A DNA stretch of 64,000 bases from Clostridium zeae (GTDB lineage: Bacteria; Bacillota; Clostridia; Clostridiales; Clostridiaceae): NCBI RefSeq assembly GCF_017312485.1, contig NZ_BMBA01000003.1, positions 68,921 to 132,920 on the forward strand, read 5' to 3'. Made by a program: the position numbers and the translations under genes. Below are positions 9,670 through 19,672 of the stretch, piece by piece (position 1 is the first letter of the stretch; each line of letters begins with the position of its first letter). The notes below the pieces were generated by a model, which was not told the origin of the DNA, did no database searches, and was given only the letters and a program-made list of their open reading frames with translations.

Positions 9670-12271
9670 ACAATCCTTCACATATTGTTTCTGTTTCATT
9701 TATTTTAGGTTTATTATTCTCACCTACATTAGCAGCTATTCCAAGCATAGCCCAAAATACAGGTGCAACACTTACTACACTTATATTAAAGAATGCTTGC
9801 AATAGATATCCTACTATAGACATAAGCAATCCTAAATACAATAATTGATAATTATTAGTGCTTTCTCTAAACTTCTTTATAAGCCTTAAAGTTACCAAGG
9901 TAATTAAGGAAAGATATATTATAAGCGCAGGTATGCCGCTAGTTACTGTTAACTGTAAGTACTCATTATGAGCCTTATCCACTATACCTCCAGTTATCTT
10001 TTGCATATACTCAAGCTCATCAAAATACTTTTGTAAAAATACAACCCCAAAGGTATCAGGTCCACTACCTAGTATAGGATGTTCTGGAATAAAAGTAATA
10101 CCTCTTTTCCATATATAAAGTCTTGAACTTCCAACATTATCATTATCCTTAGCTGATATTTTTGTAATATCTATTCCAATGGAGCTAAGTCTTGATAATA
10201 CATTGCTATTAGTTAAAGAATTTATGGTAATAAATATTACAGCAAAAATTCCTAAAGATATAAGGTAGCGTTTCATATACTTTTTATTCTTAAAACAGTA
10301 ATACAAGATGATTACTGAATAAATGCCAAAAGTCATATAGTTGCTTCTTGTAATTGACGCTACTAGTCCTGAAAATATTATTGAAGAACTTAATAAATAT
10401 TTCTTTTCTGATGTTCTTAAATAGTAGGTTATGTTCAACGGTAAATACAAAGTCATTAAAGTCGCAAAAAAGTTTTTGTTACCAATTGTAGAATAAGCAT
10501 GATTTCCCCAGTTCTTTCTAATAGCATCATGAGGTATAAAATCTAATCCCAAATATTGTGCTGCACCATATAGAGCTATCATGCATATGAAGATATTAAT
10601 TAATTTAAATATCTTTTTAGAATACTTAAAATGTTTATACATTATCAAAAATATCAAACAATAGAATACTATAGCTACAAAACCTTCTCTTCTAGTTTCC
10701 CTACCAGTTATAGAAATAGGTACATAAACAGAAAATACAGTTGATAGTAAAAGCCATAATATAAAACCTGCTATAAGATAATCTATTATTGTATTCTGGG
10801 ACCATCTCTTTCTATCATATACAAACATCATGGTTACCATAACAACAACGTAAACAAGTAGTATTTTAGGTTCATAAAACCTATCATATGAAGATGGAAT
10901 TATTACAAACGGAATAAGCCCCATAATTAAAAATGTAAATATTTTAATAGGTTCAAGTCTTTTAAAGCTTTTTAATATGGATAATTTAGCTAACCCAAAG
11001 TCATATTCTTCTTGCATAGCCATTCCACAACCTATACCGAGCATTGCCCAAAATATCGGAGCCACACTCACTATACTTATATTAAGAAAAGCTTGTACAC
11101 AATAACCCATTATACCAAGCGTGATAGCTATTAGATGTATATTTCCTTCCTTTACTGCCTTAGCCCCTGCTTTAAGTACTATTGCAGCTAAAATCCATAA
11201 GTAAAGTAACAATGCAAATATTCCATTGCATATAAGTATCTGTAAATACTCATTATGAGCTTTTGTAACAACTCCACCTAAGCTTTTCACCATAAACTCT
11301 GTTTCAGATTTATGCGCACCTAAGAAAGCAGTACTAAAATTATCTACACCATATCCTAATACAGGCTTATCCCACAACAATTTTATACCATTCTTCCATA
11401 TATATATTCTTCCAGAACCAGCCATCTCATTTCCTGACTGTTTCAGTGACATAGCATCATCACTTATTGACAGTAGTCTTGCATTAATAGCACCACTTTT
11501 CAAGTAATTTATACCAAAGAATATCACAAACATAGTAATCAAAACTATACCTAAATTTAGTAACCTCTTTTTATTCTTAAGAGATAGAACAAATAGTATT
11601 GCTATACAGACAATTAAAGCTACCCAACTACTTCTAGTGGTACTACTTACTAATCCCAAAAATAAAATTGCAGTAGCAAGAATATATTTTTTCTCACCTT
11701 TATACATAAACAAAGCAGTAGCTATTGGTAAAAATAGACTTATATAAGCACCTATGGCATTTCTATAGCCTATAGTACTAAAAGGTTGATAAGCCATAGT
11801 TTTTCTTACCTTATCAAGAGGTATAGGATTGATACCAAAAAATTGAATGAAACTATATAAAGAAACAATTGATGCAAAAATCAATAAAATATTTATAAAG
11901 CCTTTGGATAACTTAAATTTTTTTGATAACAGTAAAAAATTAATAAAATAGCATAGATATAATAAAAATGGTTCTCTATCTGTTACCTTACCTATAAATG
12001 AATTTTGTATATCTACTCCCATTAAACTTGAAATAAAAAGAATCCCTATAAAAAGTAGTAATAATTTATCGATCCAGTTGAAGGTTAAGGTATCTTTTTT
12101 TACATATAAATAAATTAACGATATCACTGATATAAAATAAATAAAGTATAATTTCGGTGTATAGTAAACATCTGCTGCTCCTGGAACCATTATAAGCGGA
12201 GTCACTCCCATGAGTAACACCGCAATTAAGTTCACAAACGCTTCTTCTTTAAAATGTATTTTCCCCCTCAT
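9668..12271 (-). CDS. Tandem-duplicated O-antigen ligase / Wzy-like membrane protein
   Basis: An 867-aa protein with roughly 24 predicted membrane segments in two homologous halves (about residues 1-425 and 430-867). Both halves repeat the same landmarks: VPGAADVYYTPKLYF / IPSSYDRFYEPKILL near the start, TDREPFLLY / TGRETRREGF, FSTIGYRNAIGAY / YSTIGNKNFFATL, GSGRIYIWKNG / GSSRLYIWKRG, KAHNEYLQ in both, and FLNISIVSVAPIFWAMLGI / FFNISVVSVAPVFWAMLGI. The family polymerises or ligates surface glycans at the outer face of the membrane (RxxxW/HNEYL-type motifs). SD AGGGGGA supports the ATG. The substrate is unknown. Confidence 0.85.
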   Translation of the reverse strand: MRGKIHFKEEAFVNLIAVLLMGVTPLIMVPGAADVYYTPKLYFIYFISVISLIYLYVKKDTLTFNWIDKLLLLFIGILFISSLMGVDIQNSFIGKVTDREPFLLYLCYFINFLLLSKKFKLSKGFINILLIFASIVSLYSFIQFFGINPIPLDKVRKTMAYQPFSTIGYRNAIGAYISLFLPIATALFMYKGEKKYILATAILFLGLVSSTTRSSWVALIVCIAILFVLSLKNKKRLLNLGIVLITMFVIFFGINYLKSGAINARLLSISDDAMSLKQSGNEMAGSGRIYIWKNGIKLLWDKPVLGYGVDNFSTAFLGAHKSETEFMVKSLGGVVTKAHNEYLQILICNGIFALLLYLWILAAIVLKAGAKAVKEGNIHLIAITLGIMGYCVQAFLNISIVSVAPIFWAMLGIGCGMAMQEEYDFGLAKLSILKSFKRLEPIKIFTFLIMGLIPFVIIPSSYDRFYEPKILLVYVVVMVTMMFVYDRKRWSQNTIIDYLIAGFILWLLLSTVFSVYVPISITGRETRREGFVAIVFYCLIFLIMYKHFKYSKKIFKLINIFICMIALYGAAQYLGLDFIPHDAIRKNWGNHAYSTIGNKNFFATLMTLYLPLNITYYLRTSEKKYLLSSSIIFSGLVASITRSNYMTFGIYSVIILYYCFKNKKYMKRYLISLGIFAVIFITINSLTNSNVLSRLSSIGIDITKISAKDNDNVGSSRLYIWKRGITFIPEHPILGSGPDTFGVVFLQKYFDELEYMQKITGGIVDKAHNEYLQLTVTSGIPALIIYLSLITLVTLRLIKKFRESTNNYQLLYLGLLMSIVGYLLQAFFNISVVSVAPVFWAMLGIAANVGENNKPKINETETICEGL

Positions 12272-12294
12272 TTAGTCCCCCTAAAATTTTAAGT

Positions 12295-13026
12295 TTAGTT
12301 CTCTTCTCTATTGATTAGCTTTTTCCCCTTTAATACTCCTATAAAAAGAATCAAAGTCATAACTACTAAAACAACTACTAATATTGATATCTTATCTAAT
12401 GAAAGGTTATGTCCAAAAAATATGGATACAAAAAGCATTGGAGCTCTTGCCAGATTAGATATAACAAGGAATTCCTTTAAGGAGAGACTGGATATTCCAC
12501 ATATATATCCTAAAACATCCTTTGGTATTCCTGGTATTAGATATAAAAGCCAAACTATCCTTCTAAGAGATTTGTGCTTATCCTCCACACTTTTAGAAGA
12601 ATCTCGCTTTCCTTTATGCTCTTCTTTAAAATGTTCAATTTTCTTTAATAACCATAAGTCTTTTTCACTTACTAACTTTTGTACAAAAGGTTTTCCTAGT
12701 TTCCTAGATAATATAAAGGTTATAGCACTTCCTATTATTGCTCCTAGAATAGATAAAGCAAAGCCTATCCAAGGACCAAAAATATACCCTGCAGCTACTT
12801 GAACTATTTCTCCAGGTATTATAAATATTACTATTTGAAGTATCTGCATACCTAAAAATGCTAACCATGAATAAGGTCCATAGCCTAATATTCTTTCTTT
12901 CATCTTTTTTATATCGGTAAATATATATACATAGTCACCAAGATATTTATAAAATACGGCTATCAATACTATCACAGAAATAGCTGTTATAATATGATAT
13001 TTATACTTTCTCAATTTTTCTTTCAT
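12295..13026 (-). CDS. TVP38/TMEM64 (DedA superfamily) membrane protein
   Basis: SNARE-associated/VTT-domain membrane protein of about 243 aa. The family includes DedA-like lipid scramblases. The core FIIPGEIVQVAAGYIFGPWIGFALSILGAIIGS is the family signature, followed by GKPFVQKL, a charged linker, and IPGIPKDVLGYICGISSLSL before two final helices. A GTG at 13032 is in frame, but GAGGA lies only 3 nt before it. The ATG at 13026 has 9-nt spacing and is preferred. It ends 23 bases before the polymerase gene, suggesting co-transcription of two envelope functions. Confidence 0.85.
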   Translation of the reverse strand: MKEKLRKYKYHIITAISVIVLIAVFYKYLGDYVYIFTDIKKMKERILGYGPYSWLAFLGMQILQIVIFIIPGEIVQVAAGYIFGPWIGFALSILGAIIGSAITFILSRKLGKPFVQKLVSEKDLWLLKKIEHFKEEHKGKRDSSKSVEDKHKSLRRIVWLLYLIPGIPKDVLGYICGISSLSLKEFLVISNLARAPMLFVSIFFGHNLSLDKISILVVVLVVMTLILFIGVLKGKKLINREEN

Positions 13027-13736
13027 AATCACATATCCTCATAAATTAAGTATATTACACATTGATGTAACACTTTAAAATTAAACTTATATTTTAAGTC
13101 CAATTTTATAAATATACCCCAATGTTACCTTATATAGTTCTACATATTCCTACAATTTTCGTTTATCAGAACTATCAACTTCTAATACTTTTTCATTAAA
13201 AGCCCGTATCTATAGTATAATATACGAAATATATCTATACACTAGATATTTTCTTAGTATTACCTTAATTTTTTATTAATATTTGATATAAAGGAGTACA
13301 TTACGAAAACTTAAATTATGCACATTTAAAACTATAAATTCTGACTTTTCCACAGGTATAAATTAAGTTTTTGTAGATAAGTCATTTATTTAGTTTTACA
13401 AAATATGTGATTTTTCTATATTCCACATTATTATAACATCTATCTCACTATCTTCATACAATAATTGTCATATTTTTAATTCTTTCGCATTTAAAATATT
13501 AATCTTGCTTAATATTATCGGTTTATTAATCTCTAAGAATTATCTAGACTAAGAATTCAGATAATATAATTATATTGTGATTAAAGATGTACCAGTTCAA
13601 TTCAAAATCTATTTTCAAAACTCCTCTGACTTTAGTAGAAGAGTTTGAAAATATAAATTTTATTAAGAAGTGGTACATCCATAATTTCGACTAATTTCTT
13701 AAATATAATAAAAACTTTTAATTTGTGGGTGATATT
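13027..13736. other. Long intergenic region between divergent genes
   Basis: About 700 bases of A/T-rich DNA with no convincing ORF. It contains repeat family 1 copy 2 (13586-13679). An AAAGGAG at 13291 has no usable start codon after it. Confidence 0.5.
13586..13679 (+). repeat. Repeat family 1, copy 2
   Basis: A 94-bp element running from GATGTACCAGTT to AAGTGGTACATC, so its ends are an inverted repeat. The interior folds as TTTTCAAA-ACTCCTCT against AGAAGAGTTTGAAAA. The last 28 bases are identical to copy 1 (5937-6030). Confidence 0.75.
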
Positions 13737-14033
13737 ATGTACAACGAGAAATATATTTGCGATTTATGCGGAAGGGAAGTTTCAAAAGTAACAGTTCATC
13801 ATTTAATTCCAAGAGAAGAGGGCGGCAAAGATTTAGCTACTGCATTGCTATGCATCCCTTGTCACAAACAAATTCACGCACTTTATTCTAACAAAGAGTT
13901 GTCAGTAAAACTTTATACTATAGCAAGACTCAAAAATGATGCTAAGATAATAAAGTACCTTAAATTTATAACAAAGCATCCTGGTGATTCTCACATTTCA
14001 GTAAAAAAATCTAAAAATGTGAGAAAAAAATAG
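13737..14033 (+). CDS. Small HNH endonuclease-like protein
   Basis: About 98 aa. Residues 6-50 hold a compact HNH/zinc fold: CDLCG, VHHLIPREEGG (the HH and central Asn-type region) and CIPCHKQIH, i.e. two CxxC zinc pairs framing the catalytic histidine. The C-terminal half is basic. Such stand-alone HNH proteins are common in clostridia, and the substrate is not known. A GTG at 13725 is in frame, but the GGTGAT motif sits just before the ATG at 13737, which is chosen here. No neighbouring restriction or phage gene suggests a role. Confidence 0.75.
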   Translation: MYNEKYICDLCGREVSKVTVHHLIPREEGGKDLATALLCIPCHKQIHALYSNKELSVKLYTIARLKNDAKIIKYLKFITKHPGDSHISVKKSKNVRKK

Positions 14034-14081
14034 GCAACAAGATAATAAAAGTTATTTAACTTAAATACTATCTTGTTGCCT
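14032..14081. terminator. Long hairpin after HNH gene
   Basis: A perfect 13-bp stem (AGGCAACAAGATA at 14032-14044 with its complement at 14069-14081) encloses a smaller AGTTA/TAACT hairpin. It begins within the stop codon. It has no strong T-run and may act for both convergent genes. Confidence 0.55.
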
Positions 14082-14153
14082 ACTTACGATGGTTTATATT
14101 GTCTTTAGTTTATACAAATCTAGTATGCCTCTACCGCCCTTATCTTATCCACA

Positions 14154-15095
14154 TTAGACCTTTATATTGTTTTCCCTAGCATAGTAAAAGAAATACTGCT
14201 GAGCAAAACCTGAAAGCTCACCAAACTTATCTCTTCCAAAAATTCTTATCTTATTAAGCGATACATCAGGAGCCAAGTAGAAATGAGCCATAGCTCTTTT
14301 CACCCATACATCCACTGGAAAAGCTGAGTATTTTTTCATTGAAAATAACATTACACAATCAGCTACTTTCGCACCAACACCTTTAAAATTTTGAAGAGCT
14401 TCATGACACTGATCATCATCTAGTTCTGAAATCATTTTTAAATCATATTTAAGTAATTCTTTTTCTTCATCAGTCATTGTTTCTATAGCCTTTTTACTAC
14501 TTAAAAGCTCATTACAACTTTTTACCTTTTCTACAGAATCATAAATATACTTACTTCTAAAAGACGCTCCTGTAGTGTTTATTTCCTCTAAGGATGCCTT
14601 TGAAAACTGCTCTATTGTAGGGAAAGCATAATAAGTCTTTCCTTTATATTCAATGGCAGAGCCCCACTTCTCACTTATTTTATTTATTGTCTTGCTGATT
14701 ACTGGTATAGAATTTCTTGCAGATATTATAAAACTTATAAGTATTTCAAAAGGATCTTGCTTTAATATTCTTATACCATATCCAAAATCCACTGCTTTTT
14801 CTAATAAAGGATCTCCTGAAAACTTTTCCTTTATAGCTGTATAATCTCTTTCTAAATCAAAATATTCCATCCATATGTTATTAAAATCATCTCTATTCGC
14901 ATTATGTATTATTATATCTTTTCCGCTTTCTTCTACCTCTATTACTCTCTCATGAGCTACCCCTATGTAAGTGCCACCTTCTTGCCTTATCCATCTAAAG
15001 CATTGACCACATTCAAAAACCTGCTTTATATTGAAGTTTTCTACATCTTTTAGAATTACTTTATCATCATAGTATTCCACATCTCTATAATCCAT
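14154..15095 (-). CDS. OGG1-type 8-oxoguanine DNA glycosylase/AP lyase
   Basis: Base-excision repair enzyme removing 8-oxoguanine. The N-terminal OGG domain has FNIKQVFECGQCFRW (about residues 20-34). The HhH-GPD domain carries the hairpin FKGVGAKVADC, whose Lys aligns with catalytic Lys249 of human OGG1, and FPVDVWVKR, whose Asp aligns with Asp268. About 313 aa. A GTG at 15104 is in frame, but SD AAAGGTG overlaps it. The ATG at 15095 is 6-7 nt downstream of the SD and is chosen. Confidence 0.88.
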   Translation of the reverse strand: MDYRDVEYYDDKVILKDVENFNIKQVFECGQCFRWIRQEGGTYIGVAHERVIEVEESGKDIIIHNANRDDFNNIWMEYFDLERDYTAIKEKFSGDPLLEKAVDFGYGIRILKQDPFEILISFIISARNSIPVISKTINKISEKWGSAIEYKGKTYYAFPTIEQFSKASLEEINTTGASFRSKYIYDSVEKVKSCNELLSSKKAIETMTDEEKELLKYDLKMISELDDDQCHEALQNFKGVGAKVADCVMLFSMKKYSAFPVDVWVKRAMAHFYLAPDVSLNKIRIFGRDKFGELSGFAQQYFFYYARENNIKV

Positions 15096-15345
15096 TTTTA
15101 TCACCTTTTCCTACTCGTCTATAAGTTGTTATTTCCTTTAACAAGCATTATCACAACTTACATATTTTACTTAAATATAATTATACTTTTATATTTAGTT
15201 TTTTACAATTACTTAAGTAAAATCTTTACCACCAAATACAAATTTTCATTTAATAATTAAAATTATTTATAGCAAAAGCTTTTTATAATACTTTAATTAC
15301 TTAAGAAATCCACTAAATGTCCAAAAAATTAGTCCATGCTATTTT

Positions 15346-16512
15346 CTATATAAAAACCTTCGTTCCATGGAAACTACAAACGAATAGTTTCTCCATCTCT
15401 TCTTTTGTTATTTTTCTTGGATTAGAGCCCGTGCATGCATCTTCCACTGCATTCTCTGCTATACGTTCTAGGTTACTATTAAATGTTTCTTCTTTAACTC
15501 CGTATTCCTTTAAACTATTAGGTATTCCAAGCTTTTCATTAAAAGATCTTATAAGCTCTCTAAGTGCTTCTACTAATTCATCATCAGTTTCTCCTTGAAG
15601 CTTTAACCTTTTACTTATATCTGCATATCTTTCTAAACAAGTCTTTTTATTAAAATCTATGACATATGGTAAATATATTGCATTAGCACAACCATGTGGA
15701 ATATTAAATATCGCACCAGTCTTATGAGCCATACTATGGGTTATACCAAGTAATGCATTACTAAAGGCCATTCCAGCCAAACACTGAGCATAATGCATCT
15801 TCTCTCTAGCTTCTTTATCTCCTTGATATGAGATTAATAAATTATCTCTAACCATTTCAATGGACTGCAATGCTAGTGGGTCTGTAAAACAGGTATGCTG
15901 TGACGCAACATAAGCCTCTATACCATGAGTTAATGCATCCATTCCAGTATGTGCTGTAAGTTTAGCAGGCATTGTTTCTGCAAGCTCTGAGTCCACTATA
16001 GCCACATCTGGTGTTATATCATAATCAGCTAGAGGATATTTTATTTTAGTTTTATAATCTGTTATAACTGTAAATGCTGTTACTTCAGTTGCCGTTCCAG
16101 AGGTAGAAGGGATAGCTACAAATTTAGCTTTGTTCCTAAGCTTAGGTATAGAAAAAGGCTTCTTTATATTTTCAAATTTTTCATCTGGATATTCATAAAA
16201 AACCCACATTGCCTTAGCTGCATCTATAGCTGACCCTCCTCCAATTGCTACTATCCAATCCGGTTTATATTCAAGCATCTTCTTAGAGCCTTCAATTACT
16301 GTCTCAACTGATGGATCTGGTTCAACACCTTCTATTAAGTTAACCTCAATGTTGGCCTCTTTTAGATAACTTATAGCCTTATCCAGAAAGCCAAACTTCC
16401 TCATAGACCCTCCACCCGTAACTATGACTGCCCTCTTTCCTTCTAATTCCTTTAATTGCTCTATAGTTCCTTTTCCATAGTATATATCTCTAGGTAAAGT
16501 AAATCTGCCCAT
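15346..16512 (-). CDS. Iron-containing alcohol dehydrogenase (butanol dehydrogenase-like)
   Basis: Group III, iron-dependent, NAD(P)H-linked alcohol/aldehyde oxidoreductase, 388 aa. It has the nucleotide-binding GGGSMRKFG near residue 35, GGGSAIDAAKAMW near residue 92 and STSGTATEVTAF. The metal ligands are the Asp in VDSELAETMP, the His in MDALTHGIEAY, the His in SMAHKTGA and the His in IPHGCAN. It closely resembles clostridial adh/bdh enzymes that reduce butyraldehyde or acetaldehyde in solvent formation. SD AGGAGG lies 8 nt upstream. It is monocistronic, and no Rex box was seen upstream. The substrate is inferred. Confidence 0.88.
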   Translation of the reverse strand: MGRFTLPRDIYYGKGTIEQLKELEGKRAVIVTGGGSMRKFGFLDKAISYLKEANIEVNLIEGVEPDPSVETVIEGSKKMLEYKPDWIVAIGGGSAIDAAKAMWVFYEYPDEKFENIKKPFSIPKLRNKAKFVAIPSTSGTATEVTAFTVITDYKTKIKYPLADYDITPDVAIVDSELAETMPAKLTAHTGMDALTHGIEAYVASQHTCFTDPLALQSIEMVRDNLLISYQGDKEAREKMHYAQCLAGMAFSNALLGITHSMAHKTGAIFNIPHGCANAIYLPYVIDFNKKTCLERYADISKRLKLQGETDDELVEALRELIRSFNEKLGIPNSLKEYGVKEETFNSNLERIAENAVEDACTGSNPRKITKEEMEKLFVCSFHGTKVFI

Positions 16513-17136
16513 TAAAGTGCCTCCTAATTCTATCTATAATAATTGTACAAGACTATTAATGATGTACCAATTAAATTACAATCTCGCTTTTTTAACTTCT
16601 ATGTATTTATAAAATAGATTTCCGCTCGAAGTTGTACATCTATATAATGTCTTTAGGATATTATTAGTAATAAGTGTTAATTTTATTTACGTTAATATAT
16701 AAAATCATTTAGCTAACTTATACGTTCTATTTAATTCGCTTCATCAATTAATCATATAGAATATCATTACTTCAATATTTTTATAAATAAAACTTATTAG
16801 AACTTACATATATTTACAAATCACTTAGTGATAAAATTTATATTTTAAAATTATCTCATTAGGCATAAAAGGAGTTTTAAAAATAGATTTAGTATTAAAG
16901 CTAAGCTTTTTATAACCACAGTAATAAACCAAAACTTATTCTACTGCAAGAATTTCTTAATTTATCTTTTGAAAAAGCTTCTGGTCAAAAAGACTCACTG
17001 AAGAAGATAGCTTCAATCAGTTTTTCTATCATGATTGTATTTATTAAATAAATGTTGGTAATGATTAAAAAATTAATATACGGCAAGTATTAAGAGGATA
17101 GCTTAATTATTAATTTTTCTTAGAGAGGTGTTCCTT
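16513..17136. other. Intergenic region with a repeat and decayed coding traces
   Basis: It holds repeat family 1 copy 3 (16561-16640). Around 16900-17050 there is an open stretch of about 50 codons without a start (it ends in ...SISFSIMIVFIK), which may be the remnant of an older gene. No functional ORF is seen. Confidence 0.4.
16561..16640 (-). repeat. Repeat family 1, copy 3 (inverted)
   Basis: An 80-bp element whose ends are GATGTACCAA and GTTGTACATC. Read on the minus strand, its first 33 bases match copies 1 and 2 (ACTTCGA-CG-AAATCTATTTT), and its last bases are the same TGGTACATC terminus. The internal stem is different and shorter. Confidence 0.65.
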
Positions 17137-18027
17137 TTGATACAGCACGATGTTGAATTGAAAAAATTTGATCTGCATACTAATGATGTTCTAAAAAGAG
17201 ATTTTTATAAAGATAGAATTGTAGATGTTTGTCCAATTTGTGAATCAACTTGGTATATTAAATATGGTTTTTATAACGGAATTCAAAGATATAAATGTAA
17301 GGTTTGTCAAAAAACTTTTTCACGTACTACTAATTCATTGTGGAGCTATTCAAAAAAGAATACTAGAACCTGGATGGAGTTTACTGAATTAATGACTGAA
17401 AATAAAACTTTGGAATTTTGCGCAGAGAAACTAAATATAAGCATTGGCACAGCTTTTTATTGGAGACATAAAATACTTCAAGCCTTGAGTATAGACTCAA
17501 TTCCAGATAACTTATCAGGAATTGTACATGTAGGAAAAGTTATTATAAAAGAAAACTTTAAAGGGTGTAGAGATGCAGAAATAATTGCTTCATCTACCCC
17601 AAGAGAAAACATTTGGGTTATTGGTGCAAAAGGACAAGAAGACTCTATGTTTATAAAACCAATATTTAAGCATCAATGGGATCGAAGAGCTTTTAATGAA
17701 AAAGTCTATTCTAAAATAGAAAAAAATTCATACATTGCTCCATACGGGGACAGATATATAAATTCAGTAGCGACGAGACATAATAGGAAAAAATCAATTA
17801 AGGTAGAGACTGAGTATAGGATAAGATATCTTTGGCCAAATTTGAAAAAGTGGCTATCAATCTTTCATGGAGTGGCCTCAAAGTATCTCCAAAGATACAT
17901 TAGTTTTTTCATAATTATGAATTTAGATAAGGTACTCGACTATATGGATTTAATATATGATAGATTATTTGAAGGAAACAGATTTATAAAAACTGATGAA
18001 ATAAGAATTACAAATTCACCTTTTTAA
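17137..18027 (+). CDS. IS1595/ISXO2-like transposase-derived protein, catalytic residues apparently lost
   Basis: The N-terminal zinc ribbon CPIC...CKVCQKTFS (about residues 33-60) and helix-turn-helix LEFCAEKLNISIGTAFYWRHKIL match the IS1595-group transposase N-terminus. The C-terminus (KKWLSIFHGVASKYLQRYISFF) matches the family end. Where the DDE domain should start with a G..E.DET-like motif, the sequence reads GIVHVGKVIIKENFKG, so the first catalytic Asp is missing. No terminal inverted repeats were found. A GTG at 17128 overlaps the SD AGAGGTG, so the TTG at 17137 is preferred. Either a dead transposase or one kept for DNA binding. Confidence 0.65.
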   Translation: MIQHDVELKKFDLHTNDVLKRDFYKDRIVDVCPICESTWYIKYGFYNGIQRYKCKVCQKTFSRTTNSLWSYSKKNTRTWMEFTELMTENKTLEFCAEKLNISIGTAFYWRHKILQALSIDSIPDNLSGIVHVGKVIIKENFKGCRDAEIIASSTPRENIWVIGAKGQEDSMFIKPIFKHQWDRRAFNEKVYSKIEKNSYIAPYGDRYINSVATRHNRKKSIKVETEYRIRYLWPNLKKWLSIFHGVASKYLQRYISFFIIMNLDKVLDYMDLIYDRLFEGNRFIKTDEIRITNSPF

Positions 18028-18080
18028 AGAACTTATAAGTTAATATAACTCTAAATACTACATGATATTTATATTGATAA

Positions 18081-18278
18081 TTTAGTTTTTTATTAGATTA
18101 TCATTTAACATACTTAGAAATAGCTCCCAGATACTACTTCGAATTAATAAGACTATTAATGGTTAATGAAACTCTAAAAACATTAACAAGGTTATGGAGT
18201 GGTCAATATTATTTTGGAGAAATTACTAAGCCAGTAAGACAACTAATGTTACTCAAAAGTAATTGCAAAATGATATAG
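18081..18278 (+). pseudogene. Possible gene remnant
   Basis: A 65-codon open stretch between stops with protein-like composition (e.g. LEIAPRYYFELIRLLM and LTRLWSGQYYFGEIT) but no start codon or SD at its beginning. I do not recognise the family. It lies in the decayed region after the transposase-like gene. Confidence 0.25.
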
Positions 18279-18682
18279 TTTTGTCCGAAGTCTGTTTTTA
18301 ATACCGTGCTAATTTTAAAGAACTATCTTTAAAGTGTAAAGTTGATTATATGGTTGTCCATCTACATATATAAATATTTAACAACATTTAATTAACAAAT
18401 AGTTGTATATAGAAAAAGTAGACTATTACCATATAGCAGAGGAAAATATTAGCTTCTATATTATCAAAACATACGAATTATTAGATTAAGATGTACTGTT
18501 AGAGCATAGTGAGTTTACAGTTTTAGCTATTAAATATGACAAACTCATATTAATTCTTTGCGTAAGCTCGTTAAGAACGAACAACTCTAAGACTAAGAGT
18601 ATTAGTTTAATTATAGAGTAGTTCATCTAAAGAGCATCGGATGCATAATCAATTAATTTCTCATCGATATTTAAACACAAAA
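18279..18682. other. Non-coding stretch before hbd terminator
   Basis: About 400 bases with no ORF. From GATGTACTG (18489) to TTCATC (about 18627) it vaguely resembles a longer, degenerate repeat family 1 element, too weak to call. Confidence 0.35.
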
Positions 18683-18708
18683 AACACAGTCCTATTAAGG
18701 ACTGTGTT
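18683..18708 (-). terminator. Terminator of the crt-bcd-etfBA-hbd operon
   Basis: A perfect 11-bp stem AACACAGTCCT / AGGACTGTGTT with a 4-nt loop is followed on the minus strand by TTTTTTG. It lies 22 bases after the hbd stop. Confidence 0.92.
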
Positions 18709-18729
18709 CAAAATTCATTTTATGAATTA

Positions 18730-19578
18730 TTATTTTGCGTAGTTGTGGAATCCTCTACCTGACTTTCTTCCTAACCAACCAGCTCTAACATACTTTCTTA
18801 GTAAGCTATGAGCTCTGTACTTAGTATCTCCAGTTTCATTGTAAAGAACATCCATGATAGCTAGACATACGTCTAATCCTATAAGATCTCCTAAAGCTAG
18901 AGGTCCCATTGGGTGGTTTGCACCTAACATCATTGACTTATCTATATCAACTGCTGAAGCTATGTCTTCTGCAAGTATTCCTACAGCTTCGTTGATCATT
19001 GGTATAAGTATTCTGTTAACTACGAAACCAGGTGCTTCAGCAACTTCTACTGGTTCCTTGCCTATAGCTATTGAAACTTCTTTAACTGCATCAAAAGCTT
19101 CTTGTGATGTAGCCATTCCTCTGATTATTTCAACTAGCTTCATTACTGGAGCTGGGTTGAAGAAATGCATTCCTATAACTTTATCAGGTCTTCCAGTTGC
19201 AGCAGCAACTTCAGTTATTGATAAAGATGAAGTGTTTGAAGCTAATATAGTTTCTGGCTTACATATCTTATCTAATTCAGCAAATATTTGCTTCTTTATA
19301 GCCATGTTTTCTACTGCAGCTTCTATAACTAGATCACAGTCAGCAGCTAAGTTCATATCAGTAGTTCCTGATATTCTTGAAAGTATTTCTTCTCTAACTT
19401 CTTCAGTCATCTTTCCTTTAGCAACTAATTTGCTTAAACCATTGCTGATTCCAGTTATTCCTTTATCAACAAATTCTTCCTTTATATCTCTAACTATAAC
19501 TTCATATCCTTTTTGAGCGAAAGCTTGAACTATACCAGCTCCCATTGTACCAGCACCAAGAACAAATATCTTTTCCAT
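18730..19578 (-). CDS. hbd: 3-hydroxybutyryl-CoA dehydrogenase
   Basis: Reduces acetoacetyl-CoA to (S)-3-hydroxybutyryl-CoA in the butyrate/butanol pathway. 282 aa, the usual length. Rossmann motif [14 protein letters not shown] at residues 8-21. The catalytic region has [10 protein letters not shown] (Ser) and [17 protein letters not shown] (the His-Glu dyad). The C-terminal 3HCDH domain ends [12 protein letters not shown]. It is the last gene of the operon, 94 bases after etfA, with a hairpin in that gap. Confidence 0.97.
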   Translation of the reverse strand: MEKIFVLGAGTMGAGIVQAFAQKGYEVIVRDIKEEFVDKGITGISNGLSKLVAKGKMTEEVREEILSRISGTTDMNLAADCDLVIEAAVENMAIKKQIFAELDKICKPETILASNTSSLSITEVAAATGRPDKVIGMHFFNPAPVMKLVEIIRGMATSQEAFDAVKEVSIAIGKEPVEVAEAPGFVVNRILIPMINEAVGILAEDIASAVDIDKSMMLGANHPMGPLALGDLIGLDVCLAIMDVLYNETGDTKYRAHSLLRKYVRAGWLGRKSGRGFHNYAK

Positions 19579-19606
19579 GGGTATACCTCCTAAGATTTAT
19601 ATATTT

Positions 19607-19630
19607 AGTCCTACCTTTTTAGGTAGGACT
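19607..19630 (-). repeat. Intercistronic hairpin between etfA and hbd
   Basis: A perfect 9-bp stem AGTCCTACC / GGTAGGACT with a 6-nt loop and no T-run on the minus strand, so it is unlikely to terminate. A role in mRNA processing or 3'-end protection is inferred. Confidence 0.6.
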
Positions 19631-19672
19631 TATAATTATATTCAAGAATTATGTTTAACTAATTGAATAATT

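Noticed and set aside
18489-18627. Possible fourth copy of repeat family 1
   Set aside because: Only the first 9 bases and a degenerate end match, the length is 139 bp, and the interior does not align.
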